Source: an uncultured Prevotellaceae bacterium (GTDB taxonomy: Bacteria > Bacteroidota > Bacteroidia > Bacteroidales > Bacteroidaceae). Taken from it: a stretch of DNA of 64,000 nucleotides. The stretch covers positions 53,831-117,830 of the forward strand of contig ONGG01000022.1 of assembly GCA_900317305.1 (NCBI GenBank), in the 5' to 3' direction. How positions within the stretch are numbered: position 1 is the first letter of the stretch; each line of letters begins with the position of its first letter. The translations under genes were made by a program, and so were the position numbers. A model generated the notes under the pieces. It had not been told where the DNA came from. It saw only the letters and a program-made list of their open reading frames with translations, and did no database searches. Shown piece by piece: positions 56,501-63,567 of this stretch.

Positions 56501-57955
56501 GTCGCTCAGGGCGTCTACCTCGGCATAGGTGTAACTCTTGTTCTTGAATACCACGGCCACGTTGTCGGGGGTGGCTTTCACCTGCCTGAGGAAGAGCGAC
56601 ACGATGTTCTGCGTGGCGTCGTAGTCCACATCGTTCTGGTTGAACTGGTCGAGCGCCGACACCTGCGAGGGGGTGGCGATATTGATGTCGCAGAGGCGCT
56701 CGCAGCAGAGCATCCCCTCGATCACGGCCTCATAACTCTCCAGATATTGGGCGATGAGGGCCTCGGAGTATTCGTTCGAGTGATATTCGGCCTTCACCTG
56801 GTAGTGGCCGTCGCGGACGAAGGTCTTCAGGTAGAGTGGGGCGTCGAGGGTGCTGTTGCCGATGCGCTCGGCTTGCATGGGATAGCCACACAGCTCATCG
56901 TCAGAGAAGAGCATGCCATGCCAGGCAAACATGCTGTTGCTTTGGGGGCGCAGGTCCTCCATCAGGTCGCTGTATGAGTAGATGGCGTGCTCACGGCAAC
57001 CGCTCATCTGTTCCTGGCTGGATTTCAGGAATTCGGCCACGGTGGTGCCCTCGGTGTATTTCATGTATACGGGCAGGGTCTTCACGAACATACCTAACGT
57101 GTGGCCCAACCGCTTGTCGTCGCGGCCATTGTAGACGGTGGTGAAGAGCGACTCTTGCTCGTTGTTGAATTTGGCGAGCAGGAAGGAGTAGGCTGCGGTG
57201 AACAGCGTGCTCCTGAAGATACCGTGCTCCTTGCAGAAGGCTTCCACGCGTGCGGGGGCGATGGCGAGGGTGTGGAGAAGGCTGCCCTCTCTGACGGTGG
57301 TCTCCTCGCGGTCGGGTATCAGGGGGGTGAACACGTCGCCACAGTCGAAGTGGCGGGCATACCATTGCTTCGACTCCTCGAACTGGGCCGACTCACGCCG
57401 GACTTGCTCGATCTTCGACACCTCGGCTTGCGAGATCTCTTCTTTCTCAAGGGTGATGCCACGATAGGCCTTGTCGATGTCGCTGAGCATCAACTGCATC
57501 GAGGTGCCGTCGACGATGATGTGATGATAGTCGATGAACAGGTAGAGGTGCTCAGGCGAGCGCAGCAGCCGCATGCGGAACAATGGTCCGCCCAGCAACT
57601 GGAAGGGTTGCGCCAGGCTGGCCCGCTCCTTCTCGATGTCGTCGATGTCTTCCACCTCGATGGTCCACAGGTCGATATCGTCGCCGATACGCTGCATGGG
57701 CTCACCGTCGGCATTGGTCTCAATGCGGGTGAAAAGGGTGGGGTGGCTCTTCACGGCGGCCTTGATGGCCTGGCAGAGTTTGTCGGCATCCACACGCTTG
57801 TCGAGGGTGTAGATGTAGGGCAGGTTGTAGAAGATTTCTCCGATATGGCCGGCACATTCCACATAGATGCCGTATTGTGATTGTGATAATGGTGCTGCTT
57901 GCTTCATGGGTATTTCTGTTTTTTTATTTCCTGGAATATTCTTGTTCTTATTCAT
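50516..57955 (-). CDS. Dimodular NRPS, C-A-T-C-A-T-R
   Basis: A 2479-residue synthetase. Approximate layout: C1 15-430 (HHIIVDG), A1 455-950 (LYTSGSTGIPKG), T1 960-1030 (GLTSISA), C2 1050-1460 (HHLVFDG), A2 1500-1985 (YTSGSTGRPKG), T2 1995-2065 (FFELGGTSL), R 2110-2479 (LLTGATGYLG; YIYSK catalytic YxxxK). Both condensation motifs are intact. The terminal reductase releases the chain as an aldehyde or alcohol. An N-terminal C domain suggests an acyl or other cap on the first amino acid. ATG 57955 is used; 57907 and 58060 are alternatives. Hand-aligned specificity residues give no confident amino acids. Confidence 0.95.
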   Translation of the reverse strand: MNKNKNIPGNKKTEIPMKQAAPLSQSQYGIYVECAGHIGEIFYNLPYIYTLDKRVDADKLCQAIKAAVKSHPTLFTRIETNADGEPMQRIGDDIDLWTIEVEDIDDIEKERASLAQPFQLLGGPLFRMRLLRSPEHLYLFIDYHHIIVDGTSMQLMLSDIDKAYRGITLEKEEISQAEVSKIEQVRRESAQFEESKQWYARHFDCGDVFTPLIPDREETTVREGSLLHTLAIAPARVEAFCKEHGIFRSTLFTAAYSFLLAKFNNEQESLFTTVYNGRDDKRLGHTLGMFVKTLPVYMKYTEGTTVAEFLKSSQEQMSGCREHAIYSYSDLMEDLRPQSNSMFAWHGMLFSDDELCGYPMQAERIGNSTLDAPLYLKTFVRDGHYQVKAEYHSNEYSEALIAQYLESYEAVIEGMLCCERLCDINIATPSQVSALDQFNQNDVDYDATQNIVSLFLRQVKATPDNVAVVFKNKSYTYAEVDALSDRIASHLQARGLGEGDVVSVLIPRCEWMAIASLGILKAGCAYQPLDPTYPKERLNFMMQDASTRVLISLAPSTLGEEKEGWLDGLDVLQEKGIPVVDLNFIDQLETSADYRCATPTPDSLFILLYTSGSTGIPKGCQLTHGNLVAFCHWYQRFYALRPEHRVASYASYGFDANMMDMYPALTCGASVHIIAEEIRLDLIALNDYFEQNAITHSFMTTQVGYQFATGIENHSLHYLSTGGEKLASLVPPKGYSLYNVYGPTESTVLITSYCVEKKMKDIPIGKPIDNIRLYIVDPQGHRLPIGAAGELWVAGPQVSRGYLNRPEKTAEVYIANPFVTSDEGKKYARVYRTGDIVRYLPDGNIQFVGRRDGQVKIRGFRIELKEVESIIREFPGIKDATVQAFDEDGGGKFIAAYIVSDEPVDIEALNQFILDEKPPYMVPAVTMQIDSIPLNQNQKVNKRALPKPEKKAAAVEESNVPMNILESELHELISGIVGNKEFGVTTILGYAGLTSISAIKLAVQVSKRYDVTLDAKALVKTATLQGIENEILKKMLSGETDKKASEKESGKAAPATTSVPLSYAQTGVYFDCLRNPTSNLYNIPYLLTFPKGTDVQQLAKAVEQVVACHPELSVHFTTEGDAIVQTTDDSVALSFEEGRGGIISTMTDEQLATYKNDFVQPFNLQKAPLYRFEIVQTERGVHLLMDIHHLVFDGGSADLFIREMCALLDGQTIEKEGYTYLDFVTDQQAAEESEEFAKAQQFFAEKLQTCEGASEIPADLTKAASEDGSPEGLIGEAVCQPDFGRVTTFCRQQEITPAHLFLAATAYVVSRYSNNREVYLCTVSSGRSNLRIADTVGMFVNTLALGLHIADVSVAEFLQSTSETFDQTLRHEDYPFARIASDYGFRPAIAYAYQVGVLSEYQVGGKTIGQELLELNVPKFKINIKIESRGVVVQYDDSLYSARLGAALAESIVAVVSRMMEQPASPVRKLSIVGPTQEKALGHLRQTATGDAPFKLMHECIAHFAQTQPGHEALVAIDGKYTYREMDEVTNRIAHALRQRGVCERDRVALLLPRTSRLILSLFGVLKAGAAYIPCDPEYPADRVKLILEDSEARYIITTADRLDTVAAGKAIDVEELVGSDAPTSALPLDITPDDLAYLIYTSGSTGRPKGVMLRHEGICNYLYGHPANVFAHGVLTDARRILSVTTISFDAALQDIGMAYYNGKTLIVATEEQANNPLDLARLINEEKINMVSGTPSRWQTWLTSDDFRKAIGHVDICRAGGEKFSDQLLKQMREATHARIFNCYGPTEITVASNNKELTNATLVTVGKPQLNVKEYIVDADGNELPVGVVGELYIGGRGVARGYNNLDEMTRERFIDYTSVLEGTTERIYKSGDYAKWLTDGDVVILGRTDHQIKLRGLRIELGEIENVMLKVAGMKKVVILIRKLNDKEHLCAYYTADREIAPEDLKAEISRSLTQYMVPTAYLQLAKMPMTPNGKTDVKALPEPQLAVTSAYVAPANDTERTFCDIFAGILQMDKVGATDNFFELGGTSLVVTRVIIEADKAGLHVAYGDVFANPTPRQLARLITGESVTESTDEVSAFDYTAINDLLQRNTLGNFRQGERQPLGNVLLTGATGYLGIHILHDLIASDAAHIYCLVRGKSQSKAESRLRTLLYYYFSQSYKELFGERLHVILGDVTGDLASLVQGAAAEGDTPVQIDTVFNCAAVVKHFSKGTEIEDVNIGGARRCVEFCLQTGARLVHISTASTRGLWAGEVKDDVFTEQRFYMGQYLGNQYIYSKFMAERVILDAVALHGLSAKIMRVGNLAARSTDGEFQANFSTNSFMGRIRVYNMLGCCPYSMRNKRVEFSPINEVAHAIVLLASTPKACTVFHPYNIHNQFLGDVLTGLSTVGDGIRFVEQEDFAEAMERAKDDPQKAKQMSSLLAYQDMAHGQKTTDVERDNDYTTQVLYRLGFAWSPTSWDYVERMLTAIGGFGFFE

Positions 57956-57959
57956 TGCA

Positions 57960-57984
57960 GTTTCGCATTCGCTCAACTTTTTGT
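57960..57984. repeat. 25-nt dispersed element, copy 2
   Basis: Matches 33416-33440 at 24 of 25 bases, in the minus direction and ending 4 bp before the NRPS start codon, where a ribosome-binding site would be. Confidence 0.75.
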
Positions 57985-58005
57985 TCGCCTGCTTGCTATC
58001 TGAGG

Positions 58006-59340
58006 TCACCATTTTGTGCTGAAAATGCGTGGATTCACTACCAGTGAGAACCATCCCCATCTCAGGTTGCTGTTCTGGGTGGCACGCTTCAACTTCTCCA
58101 TGCTTTCGGTGCCAGACATAAAGGAGAAACCGGCCGAGAGCCGCACGTCCTTCATGATTTGATAAGAGGCCTCAAGGTCAATGTCGTGACCTAGCGTCCG
58201 ATTCATGTTTGAGAGCTTAGTGGCCATGGCCATGTAGTGGTATGTTATTCCCAATTTCAGGCCCTTGAGCGGACTGTAGGTTCCTCCCACATAGAGATTC
58301 TGCAAACCAGGGCTGAATCCATTGACATAAGTGCTCACGTAGAAGAAGTCCATCAGGCCATAGAACTTGTGGTGGGATCCATAGACGGGATTGAAACCAT
58401 GGATGACAGTGAGTCTGGTTAATCCTATCTGCCCCTGTCCTGGTACGGGAAATTGGTCGTCACCGCTCAGGTAGTCGTAGCCGGCCGTGAGGCTGGCCCG
58501 TTCCGACAGTTCCCATTTGGAGCGTACGCTGGCCATCCAGGAGTCGATCTTGATGCCATGCTCGTCCTTGCCCATCTGGTGGTAGTAGGATGCCTCTACC
58601 GACATATTCTTGGGCTTGTACGACAGATACCCACCCAGCACTTGTTGGTAGTTGGTGCGGGGCGTGTTGTCTCCTTCACCATCTTCCTTTCCTGCCTGCA
58701 TGCCGATGTTCATGAAGAGCACGGAGGCTCCAAGGGGTGTCTTGGGCAGGTCGTAGTGATACCACAGCGTGTGCATCGTCTTGTAGGGTTGGTCGCCGCC
58801 ATTATAATAGGTACCTCCATAGGTGTTCTCGGCATTCTGGTTGTAACTCAGGATGGCATGCACCTTGTGATCATGGCCTTCGTAGCCCAGCCTGAGCACG
58901 TCGTGAGAGAGCGTGGCCACGGCCCAGTCGTTGGGACCGATGATGCGCTCGTCGTCATACGACAGTGCCTGGCGGCCTATCTGGGCAAACAGACCTTGTT
59001 TCGTGCTCAGTTTCACCCAGGCCTCAAACAGGTTGAAGTTGCCTTTGCCCTTTTGCCCCCATACGCCCGAGTGCTGGGCGGTGACCTTGGTCTCCAGGCC
59101 CGTGCGCTTGTAGTCGATGGTCAGACGTGAGCGCTGCATGAGGAAGTAGGCATTGTCTTTGTCCTTGTTGGTTTCATCTCCTAAGGTGGCTTCGTCGTTC
59201 AGACCGCCCAGGCGCATTTCACCGTGGCCCAGCATATTCACGTCCACGGTCAGCTCGTTGTCGCCTTCCTCCTGGGCCAGTGCGGCTGTCACGGGGCACA
59301 GCAGCATCAGGCCGATGAACAGTTGTCGATGGATTCTCAT
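58006..59340 (-). CDS. Outer-membrane beta-barrel protein (alginate-export-like)
   Basis: A 444-residue protein with signal peptide (LFIGLMLLCPVTAALAQ). The body has alternating amphipathic strands and aromatic girdles (LMQRSRLTIDYKRTGLETKVTAQHSGVWGQ, FEAWVKLSTKQGLFAQIGRQALSYDDERIIG) matching the alginate-export-type porin family of Bacteroidota. It lies between the STAS gene (29 bp) and the NRPS gene (50 bp), so it may pass the NRPS product or a precursor across the outer membrane. Substrate is inferred. Confidence 0.82.
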   Translation of the reverse strand: MRIHRQLFIGLMLLCPVTAALAQEEGDNELTVDVNMLGHGEMRLGGLNDEATLGDETNKDKDNAYFLMQRSRLTIDYKRTGLETKVTAQHSGVWGQKGKGNFNLFEAWVKLSTKQGLFAQIGRQALSYDDERIIGPNDWAVATLSHDVLRLGYEGHDHKVHAILSYNQNAENTYGGTYYNGGDQPYKTMHTLWYHYDLPKTPLGASVLFMNIGMQAGKEDGEGDNTPRTNYQQVLGGYLSYKPKNMSVEASYYHQMGKDEHGIKIDSWMASVRSKWELSERASLTAGYDYLSGDDQFPVPGQGQIGLTRLTVIHGFNPVYGSHHKFYGLMDFFYVSTYVNGFSPGLQNLYVGGTYSPLKGLKLGITYHYMAMATKLSNMNRTLGHDIDLEASYQIMKDVRLSAGFSFMSGTESMEKLKRATQNSNLRWGWFSLVVNPRIFSTKW

Positions 59341-59369
59341 GGTATGGGTGGTTATGGATGTCATGGATA

Positions 59370-59672
59370 CTACTCAAACTCGAAAATGTTGATGAAGCCC
59401 GTGAGCTCGAAGACGCTCTGGATGTCTTCGTTCACGTTCTTCAGCACTACGCGGCTGCCACCGGCCTTGGCGCCCTTCAGGATGCTGATGAGGATGCGCA
59501 GACCGCTCGATGCGATATACTCAAGGTCGGTACAGTCGATGACCACGTCCTTTCCGTTGGTGTTGTAGAGGGGCTGGAGTACTTCCTCTGCAGCGGCGGC
59601 GGCAGCGGTGTCCATCTCTCCGGCTAGGGTTACCAAGTACTTGTCTTCCAGTTGTTCGATTTTTGTTTTCAT
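59370..59672 (-). CDS. STAS-domain anti-sigma-factor-antagonist-type protein
   Basis: A 100-residue single STAS domain (GEMDTAAAAAAEEVLQPL, VVIDCTDLEYIASSGLRILISILKGAK). The conserved phosphorylatable Ser pair is S55/S56 in YIASSG. Such proteins are dephosphorylated by SpoIIE/RsbU phosphatases and rephosphorylated by RsbW-type kinases. The gene adjoins a fused SpoIIE/RsbW-like gene by 21 bp, a classical partner-switch arrangement. No sigma factor is encoded in the operon, so its target is unknown. Confidence 0.93.
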   Translation of the reverse strand: MKTKIEQLEDKYLVTLAGEMDTAAAAAAEEVLQPLYNTNGKDVVIDCTDLEYIASSGLRILISILKGAKAGGSRVVLKNVNEDIQSVFELTGFINIFEFE

Positions 59673-59693
59673 TGTTCTGTATTTTTATGATTT

Positions 59694-61928
59694 TTATATG
59701 TTCTTGTATTCTTTGCGAAGGGTAAGCACGTTCTTGCCACGGCTGCGCTCGTAGTTGATGGAGTCCATCAGTTTCCTCACCAGCAGGATGCCCAGTCCGC
59801 CTATCGGACGGTCTTCGGCCGAGAGCGTGGTGTCGGCAGCCGACACTTCCGTGGGATTGAAGGCACCGCCCGAGTCGGTGATGATGAACTTGATGCGGTG
59901 CCCGTTCGAGGTCAGCCTCAAGCAGATGTCTCCGGTGGTGCCCGTGGGGTAGGCGTATTTCATCACGTTCACCACGGCCTCTTCCACTGCCAGGCGCAAC
60001 TTGTTGGCCAATGGCCGCTCAACGCCCAGGCGCTGCAACGACTGTTTCACGAAGGTGTTCAGTCGCTCCACCTGCTGCACGTCGTTTTGCAGCACCAGTT
60101 CCTCGTCGAGTATCTCTTTTTCATCCTCGGGGGTGTAGCTTACGGCCAGGAGCGTCAGGTCGTCGCTCTGCTCGGTGCCTGCCGAGAACTGGTTCAGTTG
60201 GTCTACGATGTCGTCCACCAGTTGTTTGGGGTCGGTGGTGTTGCTGTGGGTCAGCACCTCCATGGTGCGCTTCTTGCCGAATTGCTCGTTCTTGGCGTTC
60301 CTGCCCTCGGTGAGTCCGTCGGTATAGAGGAATAGGGTAGACCCCTTTTCCATCGTGATCTCCTGTGTCTCATACTTGAAGTCGTTGAAGAGGGCCACGG
60401 GCAGGTTCGCTTTCACGTCGAGCAGCTGGCATACGGTCGATACCTCCTTGGAGGAATCGTCATTGGCTTGCCGCTTGATGAGGATGGGCTTCTCGTGACC
60501 GGCGTTGCAGAGGCGCAGACGGCCCGTGGGCAGGTCGAGCACACCCACGAAGAGGGTCACGAAGATGTTCTCCTTGTTGTTGCGGCATCCCATCTCGTTG
60601 AGCTGGGTCATGATATGGGCAGGATTGTTCTCGCGCGAGGCAATCGTGCGGAATACCGACTGCATGATGGCCATGATGAGGGCCGAGGGCACGCCCTTGC
60701 CACTCACGTCGCCAATGCAGAAGAACAGCTTGTCGTCGCGCACGAACTCGTTGTAGAGGTCACCGCCTACGGCTTTGGCCGGAATCAGCCTGCCTTCCAC
60801 CTTCACATCCTTGGTCGTGCCGTCCAACATCTCGTCTCTCTCTGGCAGAAGGGTCTGCTGGATGGTGTGGGCGATGTGAAGCTCATTGTCCATCTTTTGT
60901 TCCTTGATGGTCTTTTCTTTCAGCTTCTCCTCATTACGGGCAAATAGCCATATCATGAAGAGCAGTATGCCGAAGGCCAGGAACATGAGCAGCAACATGT
61001 GGATGCGCATCGAGTTGAGCGTGGCAAACACTTCTTTGTCGTAGCATACCACGGCAATCTGCCAGTGGGGCTTGTTCTTCATGAAAGCATAGAAGATGGT
61101 GCCCTTCTCGCCGTCTTTCTTGAAGGATATCATGTCGCTGCGGCCGCTGCGGCTCTTCTTGCGGGCCACGGTGCTGTCGTTGATGAGACGCACGAAATAG
61201 TCGGCCGTGGCCTTGCTCACACGCTTCTCGTCGGGGCGGGTGATCACTTTGCCGTCTTCGGTAAGCAGCAGGTTGAACGACGAGGGATAGACGTGCTTAT
61301 GGTCTATCGTGTCGCTCATCCATTTGACGGAGAGGTCGATGCCTGCCACACCCACAAACTTGTGCGACTTATCGTGCAGTGCGATGACATAGGAGGTGAT
61401 ATACGACTTCATGCCCACATTGTCATAGTAGGGGTCCACCCAGAATGGGCCATCGGTATTCATGGCGGCCTGATAGAAGTGATATGTCGTATAGTCGTGG
61501 TCCTCGCCTCCTATCTGCCACACCTTCAATTTCCCATTGTCTTTTCGTGCGTAAGGTTCGAAAAGGCGCCCATGCGAGGGATAATAGTAAGGGGCGAAGG
61601 CGATGAAACTGCCACTCACATAGCGGTTCATCCTCACCACGCGGTCCACGGCATTAAATAGGGAGTCGGGGTGCGACAAGTTGCGGTTGATGTCCCAGAT
61701 GTGATTCATCAGAATATCCTCATTGGAGTTGAGTGTGCTCTTGATGAGAATGGCTTTCATCGTCAACTCGCTCTCCGCACGCTTCTCCATCACCTCCTCC
61801 AGTATCTTGTGAGTGCGCAGATACTGGATGCCGGAGATGGCCTCGATGAGCAGGGCGGCCGTGATGATGATAACCAGCCCTTTTCTCTTCCTGAGCGAAA
61901 AGGTGAGCTTCTTCAATATATTCTCCAT
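59694..61928 (-). CDS. Sensor SpoIIE-type phosphatase fused to RsbW-type kinase domain
   Basis: A 744-residue protein. One membrane helix (residues about 17-38), an outside Cache-type sensor (GSFIAFAPYYYP, GPFWVDPYYDNVGMKSYITSYV, VGVAGIDLSVKWMSD), a second helix (LLLMFLAFGILLFMIWLFA), a PP2C SpoIIE domain with the metal aspartates (AVGGDLYNEF, FCIGDVSGKGVPSALIMA) and a C-terminal HATPase domain (LRLAVEEAVVNVMKYAYP, ITDSGGAFNP, GGLGILLVRKLMD). Phosphatase and kinase for the adjacent STAS protein could thus be on one chain. ATG 61928 is the start. Confidence 0.92.
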   Translation of the reverse strand: MENILKKLTFSLRKRKGLVIIITAALLIEAISGIQYLRTHKILEEVMEKRAESELTMKAILIKSTLNSNEDILMNHIWDINRNLSHPDSLFNAVDRVVRMNRYVSGSFIAFAPYYYPSHGRLFEPYARKDNGKLKVWQIGGEDHDYTTYHFYQAAMNTDGPFWVDPYYDNVGMKSYITSYVIALHDKSHKFVGVAGIDLSVKWMSDTIDHKHVYPSSFNLLLTEDGKVITRPDEKRVSKATADYFVRLINDSTVARKKSRSGRSDMISFKKDGEKGTIFYAFMKNKPHWQIAVVCYDKEVFATLNSMRIHMLLLMFLAFGILLFMIWLFARNEEKLKEKTIKEQKMDNELHIAHTIQQTLLPERDEMLDGTTKDVKVEGRLIPAKAVGGDLYNEFVRDDKLFFCIGDVSGKGVPSALIMAIMQSVFRTIASRENNPAHIMTQLNEMGCRNNKENIFVTLFVGVLDLPTGRLRLCNAGHEKPILIKRQANDDSSKEVSTVCQLLDVKANLPVALFNDFKYETQEITMEKGSTLFLYTDGLTEGRNAKNEQFGKKRTMEVLTHSNTTDPKQLVDDIVDQLNQFSAGTEQSDDLTLLAVSYTPEDEKEILDEELVLQNDVQQVERLNTFVKQSLQRLGVERPLANKLRLAVEEAVVNVMKYAYPTGTTGDICLRLTSNGHRIKFIITDSGGAFNPTEVSAADTTLSAEDRPIGGLGILLVRKLMDSINYERSRGKNVLTLRKEYKNI

Positions 61929-61963
61929 GATGAGTATGGCAAGATGATACAACCTTATTATAA

Positions 61964-61992
61964 GCAAAGACAAGGTTGATGTTTGTCTTTGC
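61964..61992. promoter_or_regulatory. Perfect 10-bp inverted repeat upstream of the NRPS operon
   Basis: GCAAAGACAA and TTGTCTTTGC are separated by 9 bp (GGTTGATGT), 36 bp before the SpoIIE-gene start. TTGTCTTTG there also resembles a -7 box lacking TA. It may be an operator or attenuator at the operon promoter. Confidence 0.5.
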
Positions 61993-62078
61993 CTTTCTTT
62001 ATGTCATTTTTTGGGGGGACTGTCTCTCACAAGGATACTGTTTCCTTATGCGTAACAGCAGGGCGGGGGGCTGGCATG

Positions 62079-62519
62079 TCAGTCATCCACGCCAATGCAC
62101 TTGAACGATTTGTTGAACTTGAGGTCCAGACCGTTCGACAGCTTGATTTCCCAGTTTTTGCGTTCCTTGTCGATTTTAGTCACGGATGTGCCGGGGAAGT
62201 TGGCATTCACATAATCGGATATCATTGGAGGAATGATGGCTGCGGGAACAGCAAATCCCTTGCAGTTCACTTTGATCCAGTTGCCTTTCTTGTCGAAGTC
62301 GATCTCCACGTTGTTGTTGAGTCTCACTTCATATCTCTTTCCGCTGAATTCTTTGTCGAGCACAGCATAGCTGATGCTGGCGTCGGGGAAATTCTCCTGA
62401 ATGAAGAGTTTGGCATTTGCGGGAAGTTGGTTGACTGGAACGATGCGGTCGTCAGCGTGACAAACCGAGGAAATCATCATGCACATCAGTGCTACCATAA
62501 AAAATCTCATTGCTTTCAT
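62079..62519 (-). CDS. PepSY-like (DUF2874) secreted protein
   Basis: A 146-residue protein with signal peptide (FFMVALMCMMISSVCHAD) and two PepSY-like halves (LPANAKLFIQENFPDASISYA..., then VNANFPGTSVTKIDKERKNWEIKLSNGLDLKF). Such proteins are common periplasmic proteins in Bacteroidota of unclear role. It has its own promoter and lies 150 bp upstream of the NRPS operon on the same strand. Confidence 0.85.
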   Translation of the reverse strand: MKAMRFFMVALMCMMISSVCHADDRIVPVNQLPANAKLFIQENFPDASISYAVLDKEFSGKRYEVRLNNNVEIDFDKKGNWIKVNCKGFAVPAAIIPPMISDYVNANFPGTSVTKIDKERKNWEIKLSNGLDLKFNKSFKCIGVDD

Positions 62520-62565
62520 TGTTGTATTTTTTTTGTTGTTAATGTTGTTTTTTCAAATCACATCA

Positions 62566-62573
62566 CAAAGATA
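62566..62573 (-). promoter_or_regulatory. -7 box of the PepSY-like gene
   Basis: TATCTTTG on the minus strand, 47 bp before the start; no TTTG at the expected -33 position. Confidence 0.6.
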
Positions 62574-62727
62574 ATATTAAATCTTTCACGATAATCATTT
62601 TACTTGAAAATAAAGATGCAGTCTATCAGACCCAAATCGATATTTCGGACAATTTGGCAAACTCACCCCCTTTCTTGTCCGATTTGGCATGAATAGCACA
62701 GCAGAACGACCTGCTGCAGAAAGGGCA

Positions 62728-62895
62728 AGGTTTGAGGCTTGAGATTTGAGGTTTGAGGTTTGGGATTTGAGGTTTGAGATTTGAGGTTTGAGATTTGAGG
62801 TTTGAGGTTTGAGATTTGAGGTTTGAGATTTGAGATTTGAGGTTTGAGATTTGAGGTTTGAGATTTGAGGTTTGAGATTTGAGGTTTGAGGTTTT
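62728..62895. repeat. 7-bp tandem repeat, about 24 units
   Basis: Units of GAGGTTT and GAGATTT alternate irregularly over 168 bp without indels; no long open protein is encoded. Simple-sequence DNA in an otherwise empty region of about 0.9 kb (62580-63410) that carries no gene. Confidence 0.95.
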
Positions 62896-62956
62896 TATTG
62901 ATTTTATACTAGATTTTGTAGGATTTTGAGCGTAGCGACCAAGAACTCAGCCCAAT

Positions 62957-63334
62957 CAGCCCATTCCGTAGTTAAAAATTCATGAACATTAATGGACATT
63001 AGTGTCAGATCTAAACGCTTCGCGGAACCACGAATTCTCATTAATGCCCATTAATTGAATCATAAATATTCATTATCATTCATGAACATGAATGGTCATT
63101 GGCATTAAAAATTCAGAATTCTCAGCCCATTCCGTAGTTTAATTCATGATCATTAATGGGCATTGGCATATAAAAAATCAGATTTTTCAGCCCATTCCGT
63201 AGTTCAATTTATGAACATTAATGGGCATTGGCATATAAAAAATCAGAATTCTCAGCCCATTCCGTAGTTTAATTCATGATCATTAATGGGCATTGGCATA
63301 TAAAAAATCAGATTTTTCAGCCCATTCCGTAGTT
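62957..63334. repeat. 65-bp tandem repeat with alternating copy types
   Basis: CAGCCCATTCCGTAGTT occurs at 62957, then at 63123, 63188, 63253 and 63318, exactly 65 bp apart for the last four. Copies alternate between two versions (ATTCTCAG.. with AATTCATGATC, and TTTTTCAG.. with AATTTATGAAC), so the higher-order period is 130 bp. A more diverged stretch fills 62974-63116. Confidence 0.9.
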
Positions 63335-63413
63335 CTTTTTTCTTGGTGTTCACCCCTAAAATTCGCTCATTATCCCTTTTTTTTGAGATTATTGAGAAAA
63401 AAATCCCCAAAAG

Positions 63414-63445
63414 TTTGGCGGTTTAAGATAAAACCACTACTTTTG
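63414..63445 (+). promoter_or_regulatory. Promoter of tRNA-Lys
   Basis: TTTG (63414-63417), 20 bp, then TACTTTTG (63438-63445), about 38 bp before the tRNA. Confidence 0.8.
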
Positions 63446-63482
63446 CATCGCATTTCGGGAATGACCCCGAAAACACCAAGAT

Positions 63483-63555
63483 GCGCTTGTAGCTCAGTTG
63501 GTAGAGCACCTGACTCTTAATCAGGGTGTCCAGGGTTCGAGCCCCTGCAGGCGTA
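63483..63555 (+). tRNA. tRNA-Lys (CUU anticodon)
   Basis: A 73-nt cloverleaf: acceptor GCGCTTG/CAGGCGT (two G-U pairs), D arm GCTC/GAGC with loop AGTTGGTA, anticodon stem CCTGA/TCAGG with loop CTCTTAA giving anticodon CTT, T arm CAGGG/CCCTG with TTCGAGC, discriminator A. CCA is not encoded. It is flanked by its own promoter and terminator. Confidence 0.97.
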
Positions 63556-63567
63556 CAACTGAAAATC

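Noticed and set aside
61929-61973. Upstream start for the SpoIIE-type gene
   Set aside because: ATG 61928 gives the natural N terminus before the first membrane helix; the longer frame overlaps the inverted repeat.
62728-63334. CRISPR array
   Set aside because: The repeats are contiguous without unique spacers, and no cas gene is in the window.
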